DNA from: Takakia lepidozioides
Lineage: Eukaryota > Streptophyta > Takakiopsida > Takakiales > Takakiaceae
DNA length: 64,000 nt
Direction of reading: 5' to 3'
NCBI GenBank assembly: GCA_030704615.1
Contig: CM060733.1
Location: 43,894,001 to 43,958,000 of the forward strand
The translations under genes and the position numbers were made by a program. Shown here piece by piece: positions 53,021 to 63,189 of the stretch (the first letter of the stretch is position 1; the number at the start of each line of letters is the position of its first letter). The notes under the pieces are model-generated. The model made no database searches. It was not told the origin of the DNA and saw nothing but the letters and a program-made list of their open reading frames with translations.

Positions 53021-53240
53021 GGGGGTTGCTATTCCATGAGCTCATGAGCGGGCATGGCTCACCCATGAGCCGCAAAGTAACACACTTCGAATTTCGGCAG
53101 ATTTTTTTCGGGCCCAAAACTATAAAATAATCAAAAATCGAAGATTTCCGCGCTCATGCTCGAAGCACTCCGCTCATGAGTACCAGTGTACGCTCATGAC
53201 TTGGAGACGAGGCTCATGGACCGCTAGGCCAAGTCATAGA
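53021..53240 (+). repeat. M4 left terminus with ATGAGC repeats
   Basis: GGGGGTTGCTATTCCATGAG followed by at least eight ATGAGC/GCTCAT hexamers spread over 200 bp. It is homologous to the M1 terminus at 10941 in reverse complement. Confidence 0.85.
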
Positions 53241-53249
53241 AAAACTGAA

Positions 53250-53720
53250 TTCTGGGCAATAACGGCACCGAAATTATCCCAGAGGCAGAGACGCAAGCGG
53301 AATTAGGATCCGGGTTTGCAGACTCCGAAAACGCAATGGCGACCTATAACCGTGGATAGTACTGTTGCAGAAGTACATGATGGTTGGGTATAACGGCGCC
53401 ATAATTGGGCACAGGAAAAGAAATAGCCGACTGAAGGCTCGGGAGTGAAGCCAACAACGGTGAAAGTAATTGGGCTCCACCAACCAAATACCCAGAGTGC
53501 AGGCGATAACGGCGCCGAAATGGGCCCCGAAAACCAAATACTCGGTTGAAGCCACCGGAGTGCAGCCGATAACGGCGCCAAAATTGGGTCCAGAAACCAA
53601 ATACCCGGCTGAAGGCTAGGGATTGCAACCAATAACGGCGCCGAAATTGACCTGCGGAAACAAAATTCTCGGCTGAAGCTTCCGCACTCCATCCAATAAC
53701 GGCGCCAAAATTGGGCTCCG
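53250..53720. repeat. M4 subterminal GGCGCC repeats
   Basis: Units of roughly 60-65 bp contain AATAACGGCGCCGAAATTGG plus CTCCGG or CCCGGA and AACCAAATACYCGGCTGAAG. The core differs from the central array of the same element but keeps GGCGCC at the centre. M1 has similar repeats at 10.45-10.67 kb. Confidence 0.75.
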
Positions 53721-53785
53721 GAGAGCAAATACCCGCCTTACGGTAAGGGAGGCCTTGCTCTCATTTTTCTCTTCACTCTTCTCTG

Positions 53786-54331
53786 TTGTGCCCATCTCCT
53801 CCCTGCTTTGAGTTTGTGCTATGTCGTGAGGCCATGTCGTGCCCGAATCACATCTATCGATGCCAGACGGGAGTCATTTTCCCGAAAGCACACGACATCA
53901 TTGTTTTCCTGGATGTTTACAGGGACGATCCTCGACTTGTCCAGCTGAGAGCAATGGAGTTTCTTCCAGGATTGCACGATTCTCCTGGACCCCGGCTGGG
54001 GAGCAGGTGGTTCCTACGCATCATGGACCTGGACTTTCCGCATGAGTGGGAGCCGAACAGATCACGCACAGCGTTGCTATATCGCTGGAATTGTTGCGAG
54101 TGGACGTATGATGAGTGCATAGGTGAAAACTTTACGCGTGGACGGACTGGCTCGGAAAGTGGGGACATTCTCTTCAGTTATGAGGATGAGGAGGAGGGGA
54201 ACACAGGGCCCACTGTGAAAATGTCCTTCTACCAAGGGGGCGCTATCGATAAACACGACATCCTCGTTAGTTTCAACCGGGCGACAGAAACCACTGACAT
54301 TTTGTTCAAATATAGGCACCCGGTCACTTAG
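53786..54331 (+). CDS. M4 ORF of unknown function
   Basis: 181 aa; MSCPNHIYRCQTG at 53834 is a plausible start. It has several W, C and H residues (RWFLRIMDLDFPHEW, ALLYRWNCCEWTYDECIGEN) and an acidic EDEEEG loop. A second open piece (54389-54613, VDMFRLADTHGTYIFIQKSS) may be a later exon. A short noncoding remnant of the same region exists in M1 (9.95-10.0 kb). I recognise no family; it might be an element-borne accessory gene or a captured host exon. Confidence 0.45.
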   Translation: MCPSPPCFEFVLCREAMSCPNHIYRCQTGVIFPKAHDIIVFLDVYRDDPRLVQLRAMEFLPGLHDSPGPRLGSRWFLRIMDLDFPHEWEPNRSRTALLYRWNCCEWTYDECIGENFTRGRTGSESGDILFSYEDEEEGNTGPTVKMSFYQGGAIDKHDILVSFNRATETTDILFKYRHPVT

Positions 54332-55068
54332 GAGGTCCTTGAGAGGCCAGTTAGAGTTCCTTTTTCTTGGGCGAGGGGACCATAGGTCTTGCATGCTAGA
54401 GTAGACATGTTTCGACTCGCCGACACTCATGGCACATACATTTTCATTCAGAAATCAAGCAACTTCCCTGTGCCATATGGGGAATATACATGCTTGGATA
54501 ATCTTCTGTTAAGGTTTTTTGCAATTCACTGCCAGTATGCTGGGACGTGTCCTTTGTCGTATGGATTGCTGTTTGCACAAGGTGCAGTATGCAAATGCTG
54601 GAATGTGCAGTAGGACCCTTTCCACTGGGACACAGAACTAGCAATCTTGTAAAGGCATCACATTTGCAGAACAGTAACAATGTATTTGTAGCAAATTGGA
54701 GTCTTCTCATAAAGGTGGACGAAAACGCCAGGATGGGCTGCGAAATCACTACAAATTGAATGAAGAGCAGTAACAAGGAAGCACTATGCAGTACATAGAC
54801 CATAAACGGCGCTGAAATAGGCCTCAATGCCCGTTAATCTCCACACAATGTATGCTTTACTCGGATCCATTTGTAGACAACCAAAATTAAAAAAAACATG
54901 CGCATGCCATTCATGGCCAAAAACCACATTCTCATGTATTGCGGCACCGAAATTCACATGTAGCCATGGCGATGCGGCACCACCAAGTGTATAATTCCTC
55001 ACAAAAAATAGGGTGCAAGAAGATGAATGTAATATAATTGTCACTTTCTCCTTCCCGAATGTGGAATG

Positions 55069-55493
55069 TCAAGCAGTCCGACCAGTGTCCTGCCGTAGGG
55101 CCTTGTGCAGCTCGTTGAAACTCAGTGTTGGAGCATGGATGAAGACGTCCACTGCGGATATGCAACTCATGCGCTTCAGAAAAATGTAATAAAGGTGTTT
55201 GCAGGGGACGTATGCTGCATTCTTTGATTCCATAACAAGGAAGTCCTCACAGTTGCAAGCTGGGTACTGTGAAACCATGATTGTATACACGACACTGCGC
55301 GCAGCAGACCCGGCTGTTGACAACTGAAATATGCGCCCCATCCCGGTGTGAGGAACATCCCTGCAACCTTGCACTATGCAGGGCATTGCAAGAGCGTTGG
55401 CCATCCTGGTGTCGTTCGCCTTTGTTGGTGGCCGCCGTCTTTTCAGTTTCCCCACCGATGGGTGGGCCAAGCTGCGGGGTCACCCACCGGTAT
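55069..55493 (-). pseudogene. M4 transposase SWIM exon
   Basis: 133 codons starting after a likely acceptor (CCCCGCAG, 55483-55490). SWIM motif: YPACNCEDFLVM then AAYVPCKHLYYIFLKR (CxC...CxH). The C-terminus PTLSFNELHKALRQ recurs in M1 (9.2 kb). It reads toward the left terminus. The upstream DDE exons are missing; a short stretch at 55550-55660 may be part of another exon. Confidence 0.7.
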
Positions 55494-55849
55494 GTGGGGC
55501 GAAGAGCTTCTCGTGGGAGGAGGATGACGACTGGGAATTGGATTTCGTGGAACGTATTTTAGCTTTCAGAGAATCAGGATGGAAGTACACGTTTACCCAA
55601 ACACGGGAGTCCATGTTGAAGACGGAACCTCTCGGTACGCTCCGCAGCGAAGTCCTGCAGTGAGAAGAGTGTGTCGTACCTAATAACACAAATGATTTTC
55701 TAGAGGATTCCGTATCCAACAGGATGGGTGATCGGTGCACGTAAAGATGAAGGTATATAACGTACGTTACAAAAACGAACGACAACAGTAAGTTCACATC
55801 GGATATTTGGTGCCTGAATTGTAATGTACAACCACTTGGGCTACAATAA

Positions 55850-57480
55850 ATCAGGCCTTCCCATGAATTTCGGCACCGAAATCTGGATGAACATCTCTGT
55901 CATGTAACAACTTTGGAAGCCAGGGGATGAATTCCGGCGACAGAAATAGTAATTTGTTCACCTCATGAAACTGACCAAGCACCCAACGGATGGATTTCTG
56001 TGCCGAAATTCGGATGAACATCTTCTTCATCAAATTGTTTCTGCACATGAGGGTTGAATTTGGATGCCAAAATACGGATGAATGTGTTCCTGATTACAGT
56101 CGTGATTCACCACGTGTCCGGATATCGGTGCCGACATCCGAATGACAGTAATCCTGAATCGGCAGAATGGATGTATTTCGGCGCCGAAATTCATTTTCAT
56201 CTCCTTTTCCGACCCTAATTCTGCTGCCCTGCGGATGGATTTCAGTGCCAAAATTCATCTGAAGTTTTTTTTTTTTTTTTTTTTTTTTTCTTTGCGACAG
56301 ATGAACTTCGGCGCCGAATCTCATCCAAGTACTCCCTTCTCATTTTCCTTTTCCTTCGCGAGCAATGAATTTCGGCGCCGAAATTCATCCGAAGTCCTCC
56401 CGAAAAAAAAAAATTTTTTCGCGAGCAATGAATTTCGGCGCCGAAATTCATCCGAAGTCCTCCCGAAAAAAAAAAATTTCTTCGCGAGCAATGAATTTCG
56501 GCGCCGAAATTCATCCGAAGTCCTCCCGAATTTATTTTTTTCTTCGCGAGCAATGAATTTCGGCGCCGAAATTCAACCGACTCCATCCCTCCAAATTCTT
56601 TTCAGGGTTTGAGCGCCGGATTTCGGCGCCGAAATTCATCCAATGCCCTCCCTCCAATATTTATTTTTCTTTGAAATTGATGAATTTCGGCGCCGAAATT
56701 CATCTTTATTGTCCGCAATGAGTAACTTTAATATTACATTTTCTATGCGACGAATGAATTTCGGCGCCGAAATTCATCTTTATTGTCCGCAATGAGTAAC
56801 TTTAATATTACATTTTCTATGCGACGGATGAATTTCGGCGCCGAAATTCGTCCAAACCCGACACTTACTATTTGCTTCTAGATGATATAATTTTCGGTAA
56901 ATCGTTGGAAATACCCCGTTCCGACGAAGATAACAGGAATATTCTGCATTTAATGGAGAAATCGGCATATTGAACCCCTTCTGTCAAAATTAATTGCATT
57001 TTAGCCGTTTTTTTCATTTGAAACCGACAGTATCCATTAAGTGGTCTTTTTCGCACGGGACGTTGCCGCACATAAAGTATAATTTCGGCGCCGAAATTAT
57101 AGTTAAATGTCCAGAAATGACAAGTCCAACAGACATGGACAGCATCCGTCAGGGGCAATGATGGCGGCAAAGCATAGCATGGTGCCGATTTAGTCTTTGC
57201 TCTGGATGAATTTCGGCGCCGAAATATGGATGATTTCACCTCGTCTACGCGCGGACGGAGATATTCGTAATGAATTTCGGCGCCGAAATATGGATGAAAT
57301 GTGCCCAAGTGCAGCCGTTTCCACTGTCCCGGAATTAATTCCGGCTCCGATATCCCACTGACAGGTTTGTTCATGACGAATGAGGACTTGGGAAGCGATG
57401 AATTGCGGCGCCGAAATTTGTAAGTTTGTGTACGAAATCACTTGAATAAGATGAATTTCGGCGCCAAAATTCATCCGTCC
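55850..57480. repeat. M4 central palindrome array
   Basis: About fifteen copies of GAATTTCGGCGCCGAAATTC, most extended to a perfect 24-bp dyad with AT on both sides (for example 56365-56388), at about 60-65 bp spacing in the middle. Spacers include CCGAAGTCCTCCCG with A-runs. One 66-bp unit is exactly duplicated at about 56690 and 56756 (CATCTTTATTGTCCGCAATG). Flanking copies near 55.9-56.2 and 57.0-57.4 kb are more degenerate. Confidence 0.88.
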
Positions 57481-57897
57481 GCTGATGAAACGTACCGACC
57501 TGACTGTTGAATGTCATAGGCAGGGGATTTTCATGGCGGTTGGGTTTCATGATGTGCGGATATTTCATTCAATGTCGGCTGCTCCGGGAACAGCATCCGG
57601 TGAACGGAAGGTATTTCGGTGCCGCAATTCGGATAAACCGTCTTGTACTGGTGGCTGGGACTGGCACGCGTCGTGTTCCAGTCGACTTAATCCGTGCGAA
57701 CGTATCAAGGGTCACAATCTCTTCATCACCCATACGGCAGAAAGTGGTGGACGGTGGCAACGCTTCGGGAGACGTGGCTGCTTACACATCTGCTCGTGCA
57801 TAGTGGTTGCATGTTCCACCGCTTCGCTCTCTCGCTCCTTGCCCTTCTGCAGTGACATTCTCCTGCGTTTCCTCTCTTTATGCGGCATAGTGGTAGC

Positions 57898-59795
57898 ATA
57901 GAGTTTGTGGAAGGTCAAGCAACTCCGGCAAAGAGAAGGAGGACGCGGGATTTTGGGAAGCCGCCGACGACACAACTTAAGCTCCGTCTCATGCATGAAA
58001 TGCAGACCTCGTTATCCGGAGACTCGGATCGCCCACCAGTGCGAGATTTGTGCTTTGCGGATGTGAAGCACTCCATACGCAATATTCCTTTTACACCCTT
58101 TTTTTTGCGTGCAGTGTCTCATGTTTTCCTGTTTGTTTGACATGGGAGCTGGGGAGGGATCACAAGGGGGCGAAGCAACACAGTCAACTTTGGATACTCC
58201 TGCCCGGGTGCTGCGCTCGCAAGGTGGAAGTGCATCGAGGCAGGCGAGTCCTCATTCAACACCTCAGATATCGCCTCAGAAAAGCCCACCTAGAGTTCGG
58301 AAGTCGAGGAAGCAGAAGGAGCCCATGGCTTCGCCAGTAAAACCCCTAGGGAGACTGGAAGCGGAGATATTAGGTTTGCAGTCAATTTCAAAAAACACGG
58401 ATGCGGTGGAGGCCGCTGGAGATGTGGGAGTTGGATATGCAGAAGGGCGGCCCATTGAGCTGACAGAAGGAGAGGACGACAACGTGGTACGACTTGGCGG
58501 CGATCAGAACCTGCTGGAGCTTGCGGAGGAGCAAAACCTCCAGGACATTTCCTTCTCTGCAGACTCTTATCTTTCAGGCATTTTGCTTCGTGAAGAAACA
58601 TTAGAAATTCAAATTACGTGAAACAGGAAGACTTGTTGATTCCACAGTTGATCCACTGGAGTATAACGTCCTGTTCAACCATGTGGGAGAGAAGGACATT
58701 CTTTGTGATTTGTCGGGCAAGCCATGGAGGTATGGCAGGACCAGGAGTCCTGCATTCATCCCAGACGCTCATGGAAACATGTACGGATGTTGAAGGCAGG
58801 GTCCTCAACATCACTGCAAATACAGGTGAGAACGTTAATTGAATGCGGCACCAAAATTGACACCATTTCCGTTTGTGTATGTTTGCTTGTGCGAGGAAGC
58901 GACTCATTCTTGAGTTTGGTTGTGGTTGTGTCGTATGAATTTGCAGGTGCCTGTATGTGGGCAAGAAGGATGTCAAACCGATTTGTGTTCTCATTTGAGG
59001 GGGATACGGCCTTGTACGATTACAATTTGGCGGTCTTCAGCGTTTGCCTCCGACTGAGGATCCCAAAAATGCAGAAGATGACGTGGAAGGGGAGGAGGAA
59101 GATGAAGAGGAGGAAGTCCAGGAAATTCGTTCGATGCAGGGGCGCCCGAAGCCGCTTCCCCCAATGCCTGTCTTCGAGTGAGTTGCACCATAGTAAGTGT
59201 ATTGGTTTCGGTTGTAGGGACCATGCAACCTGCCGATGATTCCCTGTTTGAATTCTCTAATGTACTTCATTCTATGTTTGTGCGTACACTCAGCCTTGCA
59301 GAGTCGTCCGACGAGGAGAAGCTGGGAGACTTGCCCGAATCGGACCCTGTTGCAGAGGAGGAGACAGAATCGCATCGGCCATTCTTTGCCAGAAAATCGT
59401 TTCTCGCGAGTCCCTAGAAGCATTTTTTTCTACCAGCCTATGCAGACACGGCTGCCAGAGAAGCCATCAGGAGGGAGGATAGGCCTACTCGGTTAGAGCA
59501 ATTGACATACGGGAATGAGCAGAGAATTATAATGAGGCGTGAGGCCAAACATAGAATTGTGAAAGGCAGAGTAGGGAAGTTCGTAATAGAATCCGCGTCC
59601 GAGAGCGAGGGGAATGTTGAGGACACTTCCGCACCCAGGTGGACAGTTCCGGCTGGTGAGGATGGTATTTTTGAGGGGAGGGCTTCTCAGAGTAACAGTG
59701 GTAGCGGCAGTGCAGGTTCGGAGGCAGGTGGAAGGCAGCCATCCTTGCATGAGGCCGGGGATGCATCGGACAGTGATAGCGGATCCTCACCATAG
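57898..59795 (+). pseudogene. M4 methyltransferase gene, ParB part deleted
   Basis: A first exon-like piece has SIEFVEGQATPAKRRRTRDF (nuclear-localisation-like basic cluster). A 160-codon Ser/Pro/Lys-rich N-terminus (58141-58620) follows. It leads into KFKLRETGRLVDSTVDPLEYNVLF and METCTDVEGRVLNITANTG before GTGAGA. The next exon has ARRMSNRFVFSFEGDTALYD, and later pieces have RPFFARKSFLASP and APRWTVPAGEDGIFEGRA ending at 59795. The ParB domain and the exon equivalent to motif IV are missing, frames shift, and motif I is degenerate (NITANTG). It is collinear with MC otherwise and reads toward the right terminus. Confidence 0.68.
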
Positions 59796-60029
59796 CAAAG
59801 TCTCATTTGGATCCTTTTGTTGTACAGTTCTGAAACACTTAATGAAAATATTGACGATTTAAAAAATCATTGTGTTCAGACTGCTTGTCCAATTCCCTAC
59901 ATTTCTTCTGCCAACCAAAATGTATAATAAAAGCAGAAGAGACGCAAACTTCAGTGAAGAACCCTACAAGTAATTTATGCACACCATTGAGCCGAGAACT
60001 TGAATCCATGAAAACCCTGCCGTTTCTAA

Positions 60030-60486
60030 CATTCCTATTGGGAAATTTGGCGCCGAAATAGCCCAATGCGCGCCTTCGTTATATGGGCCTCAAAAATTCC
60101 ACGGATGAATTACTGTACCAAAATATCGCGATGGAAGCCTTCAGCACAAGGCACTTCAGCACATTCACTTGGGTATTTCGGCGCCCAAATAGCCCGTTCT
60201 GCGCCATTAAATACCGCACTATATCACATTTTAAGAGGTAATTTCGGTGCCAAAATACCCCGGTGGATGTCTTCAAAACACCATTTTAGCACACTGCTCT
60301 TGGGAATAACGGCGCCGAAATACCTCATTCCGCATCCTGGACCAGGAGAAACAGACCCTATTACCGAGGTAAGAGGACATAACACCATCAATAAAGGCAG
60401 GAAAATTCCAATTCCGCGGATGTCCGCTCATGAGCTCATAGGCTCATGGGCTCATGGGCTCATGCGCTCATGAAATAGTAAACCTC
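60030..60486. repeat. M4 right subterminal repeats and terminus
   Basis: Five GGCGCC-type units (TTTGGCGCCGAAATAGCCC, ATTTCGGCGCCCAAATAGCC, ATAACGGCGCCGAAATACC and variants) are followed by six GCTCAT hexamers and GAAATAGTAAACCTC. M5 carries the same block inverted at 63190-63640 with four hexamers. Confidence 0.82.
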
Positions 60487-60601
60487 CTGTTGGTCTCAGT
60501 CTGTGCAAAAATTAAGGGTACCTCACAGATCCCGTATAAGTGTCTAAGTCCCAGACAGTCCTGTAACATTGTGTCTAAGTCCCAGACAGTCCTCTAACAT
60601 T
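60487..60601 (-). repeat. G6 3' LTR remainder with 31-bp duplication
   Basis: After the M4 target duplication the LTR continues to TGTTACAGGACTGTC (minus strand). The segment GTGTCTAAGTCCCAGACAGT plus CCTSTAACATT occurs twice in tandem (60540-60570 and 60571-60601), so the LTR edge is present twice. The polypurine tract follows at 60602-60622. Confidence 0.78.
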
Positions 60602-60637
60602 ACCCCTTCCTCTCTCAAAAAGCCGTGTCCTCACGGT

Positions 60638-63189
60638 TTATTGATTGGGATTGGCAAACCTTTGTGAGCGAGCACATTTCTGACGTTGAGAGTTTCGTGG
60701 CGGACTGTGTGTACGAGCACGAGGTCTGTCACTGGTTGACGGAGATGATTGAACACTACCCGGATAAGTGAGGCCCTCTGGAGGCTGATATCGAGGTAAC
60801 CTTTCAGGCATAGGAGACCCCTGTCGCTTCTTCTCTGCCATCTGAATTGCATAGTCTTCTCCCATGTCAAAAGAATCCGCTGAAGAAACAGTTGTATGAG
60901 AATCCTCATCGCCTTTCAGGTGTTTTAATTGTCGAACTTTTTGTGGAATCCTCTGGGGCATACAATGTTGTCCTACCATGTCTGGAAGTTTATATTTTAA
61001 AACTTGCTGCAAACGCTGAATGGCAAAATTGGTGAAGACCCTGAGCTCCTTGTCTGTCCAGGTGAGTGGGGTACCGATTACTTGTGCACCGTGCAAGTAT
61101 TTCCATGCCACATGTCCCTTATAGAAAATATCATCAATGCCGAATTTCTGTGTTGACAAATTGTTCCAGGCCGCTTGAAACCATGAACGAATTTGAGAAT
61201 CCTTTTGCATCATAACTTTTGCCTCATATAGGTACATATGAGGTGGCACTGAAGGTAAGACCCAATGATCCCCACTGGAATAACTCAGAAAGCGCGATTG
61301 CATCTTGTGTTGCTCAATGTGATAACGTACCAGAAAACAAGCAGCGTAGTATAACCCGCATCCCATGACAATACTTGCTACCTCCTTGGTCTTGGTATAA
61401 ATGAATCCATGTACAACTTGGAAGGCAATTAATTCCTTCAACATTGTACTTGCCTCATGCCAGTATTGTGCAAAGTGATGATCCTCAATTGGTCGATTGT
61501 TCGGAAGAACTTTAGTCCTAGTTGCCACTGGCAGCCAAATGCGCATGATTTGGTAGTAATGTGCGAATGACTGCGGAGGACTAAATTCTTTCCAAGCCAA
61601 ATCCAACATGATGGGAATTTGGTTGAAGGGCATAATCATAGCCCTACTGTACTCCCTTGCAGCTGGAGTTTTAGGTGGGTTAAAAGCAGCATTGCCCCAT
61701 ACCTCAGGCTGTGGTGGCTGTGGTGTGGTTGTAGTAACAACAAGTTCAGCAACTGGTACAGTGACTTGTTGTGGTGTTGGTGGTACTGGCTCTTGTATCA
61801 TTGGCATCTCCTGCACCTCCTGTGAAGACTGAAAAGCCAAAGTTCTGGCTTGTAAATAAGAAGCCATTAGCTGTTCCTGAGGGATATAGACTCTTTTGTC
61901 GATATTTGAAGTGAGGTCCTCCACTTGAGTCTGCAGTCCGTCTACATCATCCTGTAACTCTGCTATCCTACTATAGACATTGTCTATAGTAATTGTGGCA
62001 ATGTTCTGCACTTGCAGTCTGAGCTCATTCATCTCGCTTTGGGTGAGCTTTCGTGGTGCTTTGCCCTCCACTGGCCCTTGTGCTAACCAGACCTGCATAA
62101 GGCTGTTATCCACCAAGTTGCTTGTGGTTCCCCTGAGAGTGTGCTCTTCTCTTAGTTTGTACACTTCTAACTGCTGTTGTAAAGCCTCCATGTGCTTTGC
62201 ATGAGGTTCAACCAAATTTGCATAGGCAGCAAGTAGATTATTAGCTTCCTTCCAAGCCTTGTTAGTGACCGAGATTTCATTTCTATTGGTCATGAGCGTT
62301 TGTTGCAACTCCAGGATGTAATTCTCTTGATCAGCTTCAATCTGCTTGTATTGCTTGAAAGTATCCTCATTGCGACAGATTGTATTCTTCATATCGACAA
62401 TGAGGTTCATTCGCTCAACATTCTTTGCTTCTGCCTTTGTACATTTTTCCGCTTGACTATTTATTTCTTTTGTAGATTAGTCAAGCATAGTTGTGAATGT
62501 AGCACATTGTATCGCCATCCTATCATGCACTGTCTGCAACTCCGTATGTAGTGCATTCACTTCTTGCAACTTGCTTTCATGCTGCACCTGCATTTGGTAT
62601 AGCTGTTGCTTATGTGCTTCGTGCAACTGGTCTTGCGCGAGGTCTGCCTAAATCAATTGTTCCTTGGCCAATTGCAAAGCCGCTTCTGTATTCTCCAAGT
62701 CCTGCTGCATCTTGAGAGTGACCTCTTCATCGACCTTGTTTGCACACTCAGTGGCTAGTCGAGCCTCAAACTCCTTCCTGAGTTCCTCTCTCAAGGCTGT
62801 CAATTGATTAGTTGGAACATGGGATTTGACATAAGTCCCCAACAAATTAAGTGTCCTGCCTATGGAACTCATAAGCATTGCCTGTTGAGGGTCATCATGG
62901 TGAGGTTGCTGCTATTCCCCCTGATCCTCAACAGTGTGATGTCTCACGAACCACTCAGGCCATTGTCCCACCAGATTTTCTTCCTGAACCACTTCATCTA
63001 TCACCGGTGCTGCAGTGTCTTGACATTCTACCTGTGGTACCTCCTGCACAGGTGTGTGTATTATATGCACCTCAGTATTTCCCTTGGGTAACTGTTGCCC
63101 CTCTGGAATCTCTGTCTCCTTGACCAGACCAGAATATTCATAGAGAAGGTCCCCCTTCTCAATTTCTGCCACTATCTGTTCTGTAGTGG
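60638..63189 (-). pseudogene. G6 extra ORF, C-terminal two thirds
   Basis: Open for 590 codons from 62410 to the end at 60638 (MNLIVDMKNTICRN to QRFANPNQ). It reads through PQKVRQLKHL where G2 has TGA, and so shows the natural C-terminus, about 97 residues beyond the G2 stop. Upstream there are three in-frame stops relative to G2 (at TMLD*STKE, EQLI*ADLAQ and DQGE*QQP). The coiled-coil and W/Y-rich C-terminal domain are very similar to G2. M5 cuts it at 63189. Confidence 0.75.

Larger units (their letters stand above)
53021..60486. mobile_element. M4: M element with 9-bp target-site duplication
   Basis: 7,466 bp between GGGGGTTGCTATTCC and GAAATAGTAAACCTC, flanked by CTGTTGGTC (53012-53020 and 60487-60495). 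The joined flanks restore the LTR sequence GGCTCCTGTTGGTCTCAG. Contents in order: subterminal repeats, an unrecognised plus-strand ORF, a SWIM gene (minus), a palindrome array, an internally deleted methyltransferase gene (plus), and subterminal repeats. The duplication length fits Mutator-like elements. Confidence 0.9.
52486..63189 (-). mobile_element. G6: gypsy element, minus strand, with M4 nested in its 3' LTR
   Basis: Consists of a 3' LTR missing its 3' (U5-proximal) part (52486-53020 continuing at 60487-60599), polypurine tract and the C-terminal two thirds of the extra ORF up to 63189, where M5 is inserted. The LTR is fused head to tail to the G5 5' LTR at 52485/52486. Confidence 0.8.

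Noticed and set aside
53021-60486. Helitron or hAT assignment for the M elements
   Set aside because: The ends are inverted repeats with 8-9 bp duplications, which Helitrons lack. The transposase has a SWIM finger and a CxxH DDE core rather than hAT features. An 8-bp duplication alone would not exclude hAT, so the call stays Mutator-like with some reserve.
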